Shown: positions 40,616-48,932, counted from the first letter of the stretch. The stretch is 64,000 nt of DNA from Fictibacillus fluitans (GCF_030418125.1 NZ_JAUHTR010000003.1:310001-374000), one strand, 5' to 3'. The notes: generated by a model from the letters alone, not told the origin. Numbers and translations: made by a program.

Positions 40616-41182
40616 ATGGATTTTACTCAATTTAATAATGAAACGTTTCGAAGCATCAATCAGCTGGCAGATTCCTGGTCCGCTTTAAATCCCTTTATGG
40701 TCTTTATGGCAGAGTATATGCTGTACATATTAGGAATGGTGTTGATTGGTTATGTTTTGACCCGTTCAAAACGGAATCGGATTATGGTGGGTTTTGCGAT
40801 TGTAAGCTGTCTGGTGGCAGAGATTTTCGGGAGGCTGGCAGGGCTGTTCTATTCCCATCATCAGCCGTTTTCCGTACTGCCGGACGCCAACCAGTTGATT
40901 GACCACGCGATTGATAACTCCTTTCCTAGCGACCATTCCATTATTTTTTTCTCTGTCTGTACGGTATTGCTGCTTTTTAAAAGAAAGACAGGAGCCATCT
41001 GGATGTTTATTGCGTGCTTAGTCGCTATATCCCGTGTCTGGGTAGGGGTGCATTACCCTGTGGATGTTGTGACGGGCGGGCTGTTCGGTATTTTTTCTGC
41101 TGTCCTGGTTGTAAAAACCATGTCCGGTATGCCCTTTGCCAGAATGGATTATTCAAAAGAGGGAGTCAAACGGTTCAGTTAA
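40616..41182 (+). CDS. bcrC: undecaprenyl-diphosphatase, PAP2 type (BcrC-like)
   Basis: A 188-aa membrane phosphatase that recycles undecaprenyl pyrophosphate and thereby counters bacitracin. Five or six membrane segments are visible. The PAP2 active-site motifs are NSFPSDHSIIFFSV and SRVWVGVHYPVDVVTG, with a KxxxxxxRP-like first motif being degenerate. Its length and the SD AATAGGGGGT are normal. A BceR-type palindrome upstream suggests induction by cell-wall antibiotics. Confidence 0.9.
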   Translation: MDFTQFNNETFRSINQLADSWSALNPFMVFMAEYMLYILGMVLIGYVLTRSKRNRIMVGFAIVSCLVAEIFGRLAGLFYSHHQPFSVLPDANQLIDHAIDNSFPSDHSIIFFSVCTVLLLFKRKTGAIWMFIACLVAISRVWVGVHYPVDVVTGGLFGIFSAVLVVKTMSGMPFARMDYSKEGVKRFS

Positions 41183-41251
41183 ACAACTGAACCGTTTTTG
41201 TTATAATAGACGGAATATTTCGTACTTCAAAAAGAGAAAGGAAGAACTGCC

Positions 41252-41695
41252 GTGCCGCTCACCACTGTATTGATGACCAATGAGAATGTGAATGGCTGCG
41301 TTACGCTGTACCAAAAGGTATTCAACCGTGAACCATGGAACGAGAGCTGGACCCATGAAACGGCAGGGGAAAGGCTGAACGATCTGGTGAATACCCCAAA
41401 GTTTTTCGGATTCATGTTCTATGAAGGGGAAGAGCTGGCAGGGTTCATCGCAGGCAACAGTAAGAGAACTTTCCAGGGACTCACCTACTACATCGCGGAA
41501 TGCTGCGTAAATTCAGAGAATCAAGGGAAGGGCTATGGATCAAAAATGTTAAAACTACTGGAAGAAGAACTGAAGGGAAGAGGAGTCCAGAGCATTTATT
41601 TGTTAACAGCAACCGACGGACTTGCGCAAAGGTTTTATGAGAAAAACGGATATCTCGTGAATGGAAACCGAGCGGTTATGAATAAAAGCTTGTAA
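41252..41695 (+). CDS. GNAT N-acetyltransferase
   Basis: A 147-aa acetyltransferase: LYQKVFNREPWNESWTHETAGERL at the front, FMFYEGEELAGFIAGN, AECCVNSENQGKGYGSKMLKLLEEEL (acetyl-CoA loop QGKGYGS) and YLLTATDGLAQRFYEKNGYLVN. The start is GTG 41252 with AAAGGAAG upstream. It is followed after 15 bp by the S66 gene, so the two are likely one transcript. Substrate unknown; such pairs with peptidases often act on peptides or peptide-like antibiotics. Confidence 0.88.
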   Translation: MPLTTVLMTNENVNGCVTLYQKVFNREPWNESWTHETAGERLNDLVNTPKFFGFMFYEGEELAGFIAGNSKRTFQGLTYYIAECCVNSENQGKGYGSKMLKLLEEELKGRGVQSIYLLTATDGLAQRFYEKNGYLVNGNRAVMNKSL

Positions 41696-41710
41696 AGGGA
41701 GGAAACGGCA

Positions 41711-42727
41711 TTGATTATTTATCCGACTTTAGAGAAAGAAGCAACAATTGGTGTCACTGCGCCATCCTCGGGTCTGAATTCCGATCTTCATCCGCTTCTG
41801 CATCAGGCAAAGGAAAGGCTGGAACAAGCGGGTTACAAAGTGGTCTTAGGAGAAACACCATGGACACAGCAAAAGGCAAAATCCGCGGATGCCAAAGTAA
41901 GAGCAGCAGAATTCAATGACATGATGAAAAGAAGCGACGTCGATCTTATTATCCCTCCATGGGGCGGGGAACTGTTAATCGAAATGCTGCCTTTTGTTGA
42001 TTATTCGATAGAAAAACCAAAATGGATCCTCGGTTATTCAGACATTAGTGCTCTGCTATTGGCAACCACATTAACGACAGGAATGGCAACGGCACATGGC
42101 ACTTGCCTGATCGATTTGCGTGGAGAAGAGACGGATGCCACAACAGCTTTGTGGGAAACGGTATTGTACACAACAGAAGACCGTTCGGTGCTGCAGCATT
42201 CTTCCGCTCAGTATCAGGAAAAATGGGACCATAAACATCCTTCGCCACACGTGTTTCATCTGACTGAAAAAACCGAATGGAAAACAGTATCGCGTAGGGC
42301 AGAAAAAATTAAAGGACGCCTGTTGGGCGGTTGTGTTGATGTCATCCGCCATTTGGTGGGCACTCCTTATGGCAATGTCGCTGCCTTTAAAGAAAAACAT
42401 ATTGCAGGAGAGCCAGTGATCTGGTATCTGGAAAACTGCGAGCTAAATACAGCAGACCTTCGCCGATCCCTGGTGCAAATGAAGCTGGCCGGCTGGTTTG
42501 ACGGATGCGCAGGTATCGTGTTTGGCCGAAGTGCCGCCAATGAGCCAGTAGGCGGATATACAGTTGAAGATGTTTATCAAGATATTGCCCAAGAACTGAA
42601 GATTCCGGTCATCTATGATATAGATTGCGGGCATGTGCCCCCTCAGATCACATTCATTAATGGAGCCTGGGCGGAAGTGGAAGCGGCCGAAGGAAGTGGA
42701 ACCGTCCTGCAGCACTTTAAGCCGTGA
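41711..42727 (+). CDS. S66 peptidase (LD-carboxypeptidase/MccF-like)
   Basis: A 338-aa serine peptidase of family S66. Triad: Ser in LGYSDISALLLA, Glu in WYLENCELN, His near GHVPPQITF at the end. RLLGGCVDVIRHLVGTPYG is the family's central loop. A longer N-terminal half than the paralogue at 5718 and the GNAT gene directly upstream favour an MccF-like detoxification role (cleaving amino-acyl nucleotide antibiotics), but muropeptide cleavage is possible. The start is TTG 41711 with GGGAGG at 41698-41703. Confidence 0.86.
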   Translation: MIIYPTLEKEATIGVTAPSSGLNSDLHPLLHQAKERLEQAGYKVVLGETPWTQQKAKSADAKVRAAEFNDMMKRSDVDLIIPPWGGELLIEMLPFVDYSIEKPKWILGYSDISALLLATTLTTGMATAHGTCLIDLRGEETDATTALWETVLYTTEDRSVLQHSSAQYQEKWDHKHPSPHVFHLTEKTEWKTVSRRAEKIKGRLLGGCVDVIRHLVGTPYGNVAAFKEKHIAGEPVIWYLENCELNTADLRRSLVQMKLAGWFDGCAGIVFGRSAANEPVGGYTVEDVYQDIAQELKIPVIYDIDCGHVPPQITFINGAWAEVEAAEGSGTVLQHFKP

Positions 42728-42798
42728 TCGCTTTTTTCGATATATTTGACTAGAAATGATAAGATGCTAGAAATATCTGCTTGGAAGGGATGATAGAA

Positions 42799-43317
42799 AT
42801 GGCTATTGAAAGTGTTAGACAACATTTCAAACAATTTAACCGTGAACAGGATGTAATGGAATTTGAAGCATCCAGTGCAACGGTCCAGGAGGCGGCCGAT
42901 ACGATTGGCGTTATTCCTGCACGGATTGCAAAAACCCTGTCGTTCAGGGGAGAGGGAGAGCAGGCAATCTTAATCGTGGCAGCAGGAGACGCGAAGATAG
43001 ATAACAAGAAGTTCCGCCAGCGGTTTGGATTTAAAGCCCGAATGCTTTCACCGGAAGAGGTTCTTGACCAAACAGGCCATGCGGTAGGGGGAGTGTGTCC
43101 TTTCGGTTTGAAAAATGAACTCGACGTGTATCTCGATGAATCCATGAAGCGCTTCGACACCCTCTTTCCGGCATGCGGCAGCCCCAGCTCCGCAATCGAA
43201 CTGACATGTGATGAATTGTATACATATGCCTCAGCCAAAGAATGGGTGGACATTTGCAAAGGCTGGCAAAGCGAAAGCGAAGAAACTGAAGCAGAAAAAG
43301 TGAACAGCCATTCTTAA
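42799..43317 (+). CDS. YbaK/EbsC family aminoacyl-tRNA deacylase (YwhH-like)
   Basis: A 172-aa protein of the YbaK fold: VRQHFKQFNREQDVMEFEASSATVQEAADTIGVIPARIAKTLSF, then ILIVAAGDAKIDNKKFRQRFG (catalytic Lys) and GHAVGGVCPFGLKNELDVYLDESM, which is the YwhH/ProX-type branch. ATG 42799 is preferred (AAGGGA upstream) over TTG 42781. It trails a very acidic tail. It is monocistronic, ending at a terminator. Confidence 0.88.
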   Translation: MAIESVRQHFKQFNREQDVMEFEASSATVQEAADTIGVIPARIAKTLSFRGEGEQAILIVAAGDAKIDNKKFRQRFGFKARMLSPEEVLDQTGHAVGGVCPFGLKNELDVYLDESMKRFDTLFPACGSPSSAIELTCDELYTYASAKEWVDICKGWQSESEETEAEKVNSHS

Positions 43318-43322
43318 GCATG

Positions 43323-43348
43323 AAGGATCCTGGTCAGGGTCCTTTTTT
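43323..43348 (+). terminator. intrinsic terminator of the YwhH-like gene
   Basis: AAGGATCCT/AGGGTCCTT stem (one G-U) with six T. Confidence 0.85.
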
Positions 43349-43372
43349 GTTTGCTATTTTTTAAAATTTATC

Positions 43373-43398
43373 AACTTTTACCAGGTCTGCTTCGTCTA
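43373..43398 (+). promoter_or_regulatory. ECF-type promoter of the sigma-factor operon
   Basis: AACTTT (43373) and CGTCTA (43393) are separated by 17 bp between AAC and CGTC, the shape of ECF-sigma promoters (AAC ... CGT). It lies about 35 bp before the ECF sigma gene and so suggests autoregulation. Confidence 0.65.
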
Positions 43399-43430
43399 TA
43401 GTTATAGAGAGGGGTGGAGGGAGTGAACAC

Positions 43431-43982
43431 ATGCACTTACAGTCATTTAGCAGAAAGCCAGTTTTAACAGCAGCAATGACACAAGAAGAGACCATGGAAC
43501 AACTCATGAAGGAGTATGGTAACGATGTACTGTATCTTTGCTACACCTATGTGAAGGAATGGAATCTGGCCGAGGACCTGGCACAGGAAGTCTTCATTAA
43601 GGTCTATGAGAAGGCGGATACGTTCAAGGGGGAGGCGAAGGTAAAAACATGGCTGTACAAGATTGCGGCAAACCACTGCAAAGATTATGTAAAAAGCGCG
43701 CATTACCGTTATTCCATGGTGACCCATAAAATTCAAATGTACATAAAAGGAACATCTTCTTCTGTAGAGGAAATCGCTCTGTACAGGGATGAGAAGAAGA
43801 TGCTCTCTCAGCACATTTTCAAGCTGCCATTGAAGTACCGCGAAATTATTTTTTTATACTATTATGAAGAACTAACCCTTCAGGAAATCAGCAATACACT
43901 CAACACCAACCTGAGTACGGTCAAATCCAGATTAACGAAAGCAAGATCGCTGCTAAAAGATGCAATCAAAGGAGGGAAGTAA
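43431..43982 (+). CDS. RNA polymerase ECF sigma factor
   Basis: A 183-aa sigma-70 family ECF factor. Region 2: LYLCYTYVKEWNLAEDLAQEVFIKVYEKADTFKGEAKVKTWLYKIAANHCKDYVKS; region 4: LPLKYREIIFLYYYEELTLQEISNTLNTNLSTVKSRLTKARSLLK. The ~20 residues ahead of region 2 (MHLQSFSRKPVLTAAMTQEE) are unusual and a later start is possible. It heads a three-gene operon with its anti-sigma factor two bases downstream. Confidence 0.93.
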   Translation: MHLQSFSRKPVLTAAMTQEETMEQLMKEYGNDVLYLCYTYVKEWNLAEDLAQEVFIKVYEKADTFKGEAKVKTWLYKIAANHCKDYVKSAHYRYSMVTHKIQMYIKGTSSSVEEIALYRDEKKMLSQHIFKLPLKYREIIFLYYYEELTLQEISNTLNTNLSTVKSRLTKARSLLKDAIKGGK

Positions 43983-43984
43983 AA

Positions 43985-44635
43985 ATGGAAGAGCTCAAAG
44001 GATTACGAAATCAACTGAAGACAACGGTCTTTAATGACCATCAGTTTGATGAAAGCAACCGGAAGGCGGTGCATCAGCGGTACAGAAGCATGGAGACGGA
44101 AAATAGGACAAAACGCAAACGTCCATTGGTTATGACAGCTGCCAGTCTCGCTGTTTGTGCATTGCTCTTCTTTTTATCGACCTCTCTGGTGACGAATCAC
44201 GGTAAGCTCGATCCCGCCTCAGGAAGAACCATTACGAAAACCGAGATGAAACAACAACAAGTAGTGAAAGAAGCGACTAAGAAGGGAGAAGTAGTTTCGT
44301 ATTTAAACGAAAAATGGATACCTGACAGCAAAACCAAGAATCTTGAATACATGCTGCGCTTAAAGAAGGAAGCGGAGCAGGGCATGCCTTTTAAGACTAG
44401 TATCCATTATTTTCTGGGCGACAAGATTTACGAGAATACACTGGAATATAACGGAAAACAAATCATCTACAAAAATACGGTACCTTCTCTTGGAGAACGG
44501 AAAACATATAAATGTAAAGCCTTTAGTGGTTCCACAATACAACTCGAAGGCTGTACAGGAGTAAAAGAAGGATATGATGTCCTGGTAGTGCCAGTGACGT
44601 TGTCAGATATGAGATACGCGGAGGCGAAGCAATGA
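43985..44635 (+). CDS. anti-sigma factor, single-pass membrane protein
   Basis: A 216-aa protein with a cytosolic N-terminus (~1-45) rich in charged residues, one membrane helix (PLVMTAASLAVCALLFFLST, ~48-67) and an outside domain of about 145 residues with two cysteines (CKAFSGSTIQLEGC). Position directly after the ECF sigma gene, topology and length define it as the anti-sigma factor. No zinc (HxxxCxxC) motif is present, so it is not a ZAS type. The outside domain presumably senses an envelope signal; I do not recognise its fold. Confidence 0.82.
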   Translation: MEELKGLRNQLKTTVFNDHQFDESNRKAVHQRYRSMETENRTKRKRPLVMTAASLAVCALLFFLSTSLVTNHGKLDPASGRTITKTEMKQQQVVKEATKKGEVVSYLNEKWIPDSKTKNLEYMLRLKKEAEQGMPFKTSIHYFLGDKIYENTLEYNGKQIIYKNTVPSLGERKTYKCKAFSGSTIQLEGCTGVKEGYDVLVVPVTLSDMRYAEAKQ

Positions 44636-44955
44636 AGAGGTCAATCGTTACGTTCAGTATTACATTAATAGGGATAGTCGTACTCAACCTCGTCTGCTCA
44701 TGGGCAGCCAACGTTTTATTTATCGATGTGGCATTTATCATCGGACTCGCATCAGCAGTTTTGCTGAAGTTTTTCACATCAAGCGGTGGATTTTTCTCCA
44801 ACAAAGCGAGACTTCAGGCACAGGCCCAGACAGGAATAAAAGAGGAAGAGGAAAAAAGGGCTTTTTCTCCCGGTATTGCCTTCTATACAGCTGTCGGCTA
44901 TACGGTCTGTTCAGTTATTGCCACAGCGTTTTATTATAAGGAGTACTTTATATAG
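44632..44955 (+). CDS. small membrane protein of the ECF operon
   Basis: A 107-aa protein with three hydrophobic segments (IVTFSITLIGIVVLNLVCSW, VAFIIGLASAVLLKFFTSSG and FYTAVGYTVCSVIATAFYY) and a short charged loop. Its ATG overlaps the anti-sigma stop (ATGA), so it is co-translated and probably part of the same envelope stress circuit. No known family. Confidence 0.7.
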   Translation: MKRSIVTFSITLIGIVVLNLVCSWAANVLFIDVAFIIGLASAVLLKFFTSSGGFFSNKARLQAQAQTGIKEEEEKRAFSPGIAFYTAVGYTVCSVIATAFYYKEYFI

Positions 44956-44965
44956 CAGAAAAAGC

Positions 44966-44995
44966 AAAACCACTGCAGCCAGCAATGGTTTTTGT
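44966..44995. terminator. bidirectional terminator
   Basis: AAAACCACTGC/GCAATGGTTTT with one G-U, T run on the + side and A run on the - side, between convergent genes. Confidence 0.7.
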
Positions 44996-45004
44996 ATTTT
45001 CAAC

Positions 45005-45736
45005 TCATATTTCATTTGGACGGGCTATAAACACGTATTCCCGTCCTGGACGGTCTGGGGCTTCTCTTACATCTTCCACTGAGAAACCTGCACTGTTAAG
45101 AGTTTTGTTTATTTCATGAAAGCTTCTAAACCGTAATGTGGAATCTGAGGAAATGGACTGATTATCGTTTTCGAAAACATAAGTCGAACGAAAAGACACG
45201 AAGGAGTTCCAAACTTCAGTCACATCGGTCCAGCCATGGACAAACCCACAATGAGGCACATTAACCCTCGTAAAGGTTTTTTCTTTGTTCCAATCCAACC
45301 ATGCTTGTGACTCTGGCTTTCGTGTTTCAAACACCAATCGTCCGCTTGGATGCAAAGTGTCTCGAATGGCAAGTAATGTCTCTTTCCACTCTTTATCGGT
45401 CAGGAAGACCTGAGCAACATTACCAGTCATTGTAACAAGATCTACCTTTAAAGGTGGCAGGTTCCGGGCACTTCCGTGAATCCACCTTACACGATCAGCC
45501 CCTTGCTTTGTTTTAGCCACCTTTAATGACGCCGCAGCCGGGTCCAGCCCAATAACCCCCATCCCTTTCACTGCCAGACGACAGGCAAACGTCCCGGTTC
45601 CGCAACCGATATCAAGTACAGTATGAGCCCCAAAATCATGAACCATGGATTCGTAAGCATCTAAATCAGAACGATCAGGGTCAAAGGGGTCATAAATTGA
45701 AGCGAGTCTTGGATTCTCAAATAGTTCATCAGCCAT
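45005..45736 (-). CDS. class I SAM-dependent methyltransferase
   Basis: A 243-aa methyltransferase: SIYDPFDPDRSDLDAYESMVHDFGAHTVLDIGCGTGTFACRLAVKGMGVIGLDPAAASLKVAK holds motif I (LDIGCGTG) and the acidic ribose-binding Asp. VDLVTMTGNVAQVFL is motif IV, and LHPSGRLVFETRKP motif VI. Start 45736 is preferred on AAAGGGG; a frame open to 45937 has no SD. The substrate is unknown. It is monocistronic. Confidence 0.88.
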   Translation of the reverse strand: MADELFENPRLASIYDPFDPDRSDLDAYESMVHDFGAHTVLDIGCGTGTFACRLAVKGMGVIGLDPAAASLKVAKTKQGADRVRWIHGSARNLPPLKVDLVTMTGNVAQVFLTDKEWKETLLAIRDTLHPSGRLVFETRKPESQAWLDWNKEKTFTRVNVPHCGFVHGWTDVTEVWNSFVSFRSTYVFENDNQSISSDSTLRFRSFHEINKTLNSAGFSVEDVREAPDRPGREYVFIARPNEI

Positions 45737-45847
45737 CGTAATAATCCCCTTTCCAAACCTGCGTTTTAATCTATTCTCTGAAGATAGATTATTAACCTTC
45801 AAGACTAATAAAAGTCGATTGCTGAATAGAAAAATGCTAAGAAGTAA

Positions 45848-45956
45848 TTGGATTATTTTCCCGTATACCATGGTATAGTGAAAGGGGGATATCCCCACAA
45901 TTTTAATCAAAGGAGGCTGCATCGTCATGATTATCAAATGGATGAGAGTCAGATAA
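45848..45956 (+). promoter_or_regulatory. palindromic promoter and leader mini-ORF upstream of the hydrolase gene
   Basis: TTGGAT (45848) and TATAGT (45874) are 20 bp apart, and a perfect 14-bp palindrome TATACCATGGTATA (45864-45877) overlaps the -10; a second palindrome GGGGATATCCCC is at 45885-45896. A perfect SD (AAAGGAGG) then serves a 9-codon ORF (45927-45956, MIIKWMRVR), followed by inverted repeats before the hydrolase SD. The long spacer with a palindrome recalls MerR-type promoters. Confidence 0.45.
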
Positions 45957-46047
45957 TGACAGGTGCAGACCTGCTGCTCCGTTACGAGTAAAGGATCTGC
46001 GCCTGATTCAGCCGGCGTTGGATAATAAAAAGTACGGAGGGATCGTT

Positions 46048-46905
46048 ATGAAGGAAAAAATAATATCTTGTAATGGAATGAATATTTGTACTGAAAACTT
46101 TGGGAAACCGGGGGATCCGGCCATTTTACTGATCATGGGAGCCATGTCCTCGCTTGATTGGTGGGATGAAGACTTCTGCAGCGCATTGGCATCGAAAGGA
46201 AGATTTGTCATTCGGTATGATCACCGCGATTTGGGCAAATCCGTTGTGTATGAGCCCGGGACTTCCAATTACAGCATTACCGACCTTGCTGATGATGCAA
46301 TACAAGTGCTGGATGCGTATTCTTTAGAAAAAGCTCATATTGTCGGCATGTCCATGGGGGGAATGGTCGGCCAGATCCTTGCTGTTCGATACCCCCAGAG
46401 AGTCCTTTCACTTACCCTGATTGCTTCAAGTGTGTTCGGAACGGAACAGGAGAAGCTTCCGCCGATGGATCCGAAAGTTCTTGAGCATCATGCGAAGAAT
46501 GCTTCCATAGACTGGTCCGACCGGGAAGCGGTTATTGCCTATCTTGCTGATGGATGGAAAACACTGGCGGGCTCCAAGCCATTTGAAAAGGAACGAATGT
46601 ACCGGCTGGCAGAAAGGGAAGTAGACCGGGCCAGACAGCTGCAAAGCAGGTTTAATCATGCGCTGCTGGGTGGCGGAGAAGAATACTACGACCGGATGGG
46701 TGAGATAGCGGTTCCGGCAGTGGTCATCCATGGTACGGAAGATCCTGCTCTTCCCTATGAGCACGGGAAGGCGCTTGCCAGGGCGATTCCACATTCTCAA
46801 TTGATCTCCCTTAAAGGTTCTGGCCATGAACTGCATCACATAGATTGGGCCACAATCATAGAATCAATTGCAAGAACAAGTTCTCCGGTAGAAAATCATA
46901 GATAA
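46048..46905 (+). CDS. alpha/beta hydrolase
   Basis: A 285-aa hydrolase with the triad Ser in GMSMGGMVGQ, Asp in GTEDPALPYEHG and His in GSGHELHH. NFGKPGDPAILLIMGAMSSLDWWDEDFC at the front is the oxyanion region common to epoxide- or aclacinomycin-type hydrolases. ATG 46048 has GGAGGG six bases before it. An unusual leader (see 45848) precedes it. The substrate is unknown. Confidence 0.88.
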   Translation: MKEKIISCNGMNICTENFGKPGDPAILLIMGAMSSLDWWDEDFCSALASKGRFVIRYDHRDLGKSVVYEPGTSNYSITDLADDAIQVLDAYSLEKAHIVGMSMGGMVGQILAVRYPQRVLSLTLIASSVFGTEQEKLPPMDPKVLEHHAKNASIDWSDREAVIAYLADGWKTLAGSKPFEKERMYRLAEREVDRARQLQSRFNHALLGGGEEYYDRMGEIAVPAVVIHGTEDPALPYEHGKALARAIPHSQLISLKGSGHELHHIDWATIIESIARTSSPVENHR

Positions 46906-46914
46906 ACAAGAATA

Positions 46915-46947
46915 GAGCAGCTGTCGCTTCGACAGCTGCTTTTCTTT
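46915..46947 (+). terminator. intrinsic terminator of the hydrolase gene
   Basis: GCAGCTGTCG/CGACAGCTGC perfect stem with a short loop, then TTTTCTTTT. Confidence 0.9.
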
Positions 46948-47015
46948 TGCCTGATGTTTAAAGGGAAGCATACAATGGGAAATAAAATAGTAACTAATCG
47001 AATCGGAGGAACCAC

Positions 47016-47876
47016 ATGTCTATCGCATTGAAGCCCACAGAAAGCATCAAATGCCAAAGCGAATATGATTATCTTGCCCGCGTTATTGTATGTGAGCCAC
47101 AGTACATGTCCATCTCAGAGGTTATCAATGAAACCCAACGGCATTATGCCCGCGAAAATATAAACAGAAGCTTAGCCTCCACCCAGCATAAAGAATTTGT
47201 GCATGCTCTTCGCAATCAGGGGGTGGAAGTTGTTGAATTGAAACCAGATCAGCAATACCCGGAACAGGTATTTACCCGTGATATCGGCTTTACTATCGAT
47301 TCGACTGTTTTTCTTTGTAACATGGGTAGCACGATCCGAAAAGGTGAGGAAGAAATATTAAAAAAATGGCTTATTTCCCAAAAGGTAAATATGCAGCCGC
47401 TGCCTGGCACGAAAATTGAAGGCGGAGACGTGGTTGCCGACCGTGAAAATGTGTTTGTCGGGGTGAGCGGCCGCACTTCAAACATTTCTATTAAGGCACT
47501 TCAACAACATCTTCCCGAAAAAAATGTGATGGCCATTCCATTTGATAAAAAGTATTTGCATCTGGACTGTGTCTTCAATATTCTTTCGCCCAAGGAAGCG
47601 TTAATCTACCCTCCTGCTTTTCAAGAAAAAGAACTCGATATTCTATCCAAAATGTATGATCTTATTGAAGTGAGCCAGGAAGAACAATTTACTTTGGGCA
47701 CCAACGTTCTTTCCATTGGGAATAAGAAAGTATTTAGTCTGCCTTTTAATAAGAAGGTTAACCGCAAACTGCGGGAAAGAGGCTATGAAGTCATTGAAGT
47801 AGATCTTTCGGAAATTATTAAATCCGGCGGCTCCTTCAGATGCTGCACATTGCCATTGGTAAGGTATTCCAATTAA
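47016..47876 (+). CDS. DDAH-like amidinotransferase/dimethylargininase family hydrolase (YkgA-like)
   Basis: A 286-aa pentein-fold enzyme of the guanidino-group-modifying superfamily. VIVCEPQYMSISEVI, VFTRDIGFTID (substrate-guanidinium acid), LPGTKIEGGDVV (the EGGD motif), YLHLDCVFNIL (catalytic His) and GGSFRCCTLPL (nucleophilic Cys) align with DDAH/B. subtilis YkgA. The fold hydrolyses substituted arginines to citrulline plus an amine. The next gene, 75 bp downstream with no clear terminator between, is a YqcI/YcgG protein; that family includes heme-dependent arginine N-hydroxylases. Confidence 0.9.
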   Translation: MSIALKPTESIKCQSEYDYLARVIVCEPQYMSISEVINETQRHYARENINRSLASTQHKEFVHALRNQGVEVVELKPDQQYPEQVFTRDIGFTIDSTVFLCNMGSTIRKGEEEILKKWLISQKVNMQPLPGTKIEGGDVVADRENVFVGVSGRTSNISIKALQQHLPEKNVMAIPFDKKYLHLDCVFNILSPKEALIYPPAFQEKELDILSKMYDLIEVSQEEQFTLGTNVLSIGNKKVFSLPFNKKVNRKLRERGYEVIEVDLSEIIKSGGSFRCCTLPLVRYSN

Positions 47877-47951
47877 CCTTCTTACTGTTTAATTAACTCG
47901 GTATAAGGGAAACGGCTCTTATGTACAAGATTTTTACATGGGAGTGGTAAT

Positions 47952-48683
47952 TTGAAAACAGCCAATCGATATCTCTTAGAGAAAGAAGATATGACGAACC
48001 CGGAAATCGTGCCGCAATGGGTAATCGATGAGTACGAGAATTTTCATCAAACGGTAACAGACAAGACGTTTCCGTGCTATTTCGGGATGAATGCCGAAAA
48101 GAAGGGTGAGCTGCGTTACGCCTATGTTACCCGCGACGATTGGTCCAACCTGCCAGGTGCCGTTGAAGAATTCCTGGAGCTGTTCGACGCACCAAAGTTG
48201 ATCCGGCACGGATTGTTTGTATTTGTAGAGCCGGAAAGTGATGAAAAATCCATACCTTATTATAGAGAGTACTTCTGGAACCTTCTTCAATATATGCATG
48301 AAGTAGATAACGTTCCCTGGCCGGAGGATAAGCCGGTCGACCCGGACCACTATCTGTGGAACTTTACGTTTGCTGGAGAGCCATTCTTCGTGTTTGGAAA
48401 TGCGCCCGCCTACAAACAAAGAAAGACACGGGATCTGGGGAACAGCCTGGTGCTCGGATTCCAGCCCCGACGTATCTTTGAAGGACTGGAAGGTACATCA
48501 AAGGGTGGCATCATGTCCCGTGAAAAGGTAAGGGAACGGGTTGAGAAGTGGGACAACCTGCCGACTCATCCCAACATCAGCCATTATGGAGATCCCGAAC
48601 ACAAAGAATGGAAGCAATATTTTATCGGCGACGATGTTAAACCGATTGAAGGCAAGTGTCCTTTTCATCATAAACACAAATAA
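47952..48683 (+). CDS. ycgG: YqcI/YcgG family protein (candidate heme N-oxygenase)
   Basis: A 243-aa protein of PF08892-type YqcI/YcgG: EYENFHQTVTDKTFPCYFG near the start with a conserved Cys, LWNLLQYMH-type centre (FWNLLQYMHEVDNVPWPEDKPVDPDHYLWNFTFAGEPFFVFGNAPAYKQRKTRDLG), and the closing CPFHH. As I recall, some family members are heme-dependent N-hydroxylases of guanidines (arginine, pre-guanitoxin). The start is TTG 47952, with GGAGTGG upstream. Heme binding is not proven by sequence alone. Confidence 0.82.
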   Translation: MKTANRYLLEKEDMTNPEIVPQWVIDEYENFHQTVTDKTFPCYFGMNAEKKGELRYAYVTRDDWSNLPGAVEEFLELFDAPKLIRHGLFVFVEPESDEKSIPYYREYFWNLLQYMHEVDNVPWPEDKPVDPDHYLWNFTFAGEPFFVFGNAPAYKQRKTRDLGNSLVLGFQPRRIFEGLEGTSKGGIMSREKVRERVEKWDNLPTHPNISHYGDPEHKEWKQYFIGDDVKPIEGKCPFHHKHK

Positions 48684-48696
48684 AGCTAAGAAATGC

Positions 48697-48743
48697 AATG
48701 GTGCCGGTTCATCGAATTTCCAAGATGGCTGGCACCATTTTTT
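48697..48743 (+). terminator. intrinsic terminator after ycgG
   Basis: AATGGTGCC/GGCACCATT stem with a 21-nt loop region and six T. Confidence 0.85.
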
Positions 48744-48932
48744 ATATTTCATGGTACAATGGTATAAGTTTTACGGCTGAATTTGAACATTGTGTGTAAA
48801 TCAATCACTAAATGCGAATTTCTTTCGGATATTAGTTATGATGGAACGTATGTGACGAAGCGTCTCTGTCTATGACATGATTAATTTAAAATGATTCATT
48901 AACAGATAAATGTGAAAGGTGAAGTTTCATTC

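Noticed and set aside
48842-48855. GGAACGTATGTGA as a possible second LexA box
   Set aside because: Only one half-site matches the consensus; the second half lacks GTTC.
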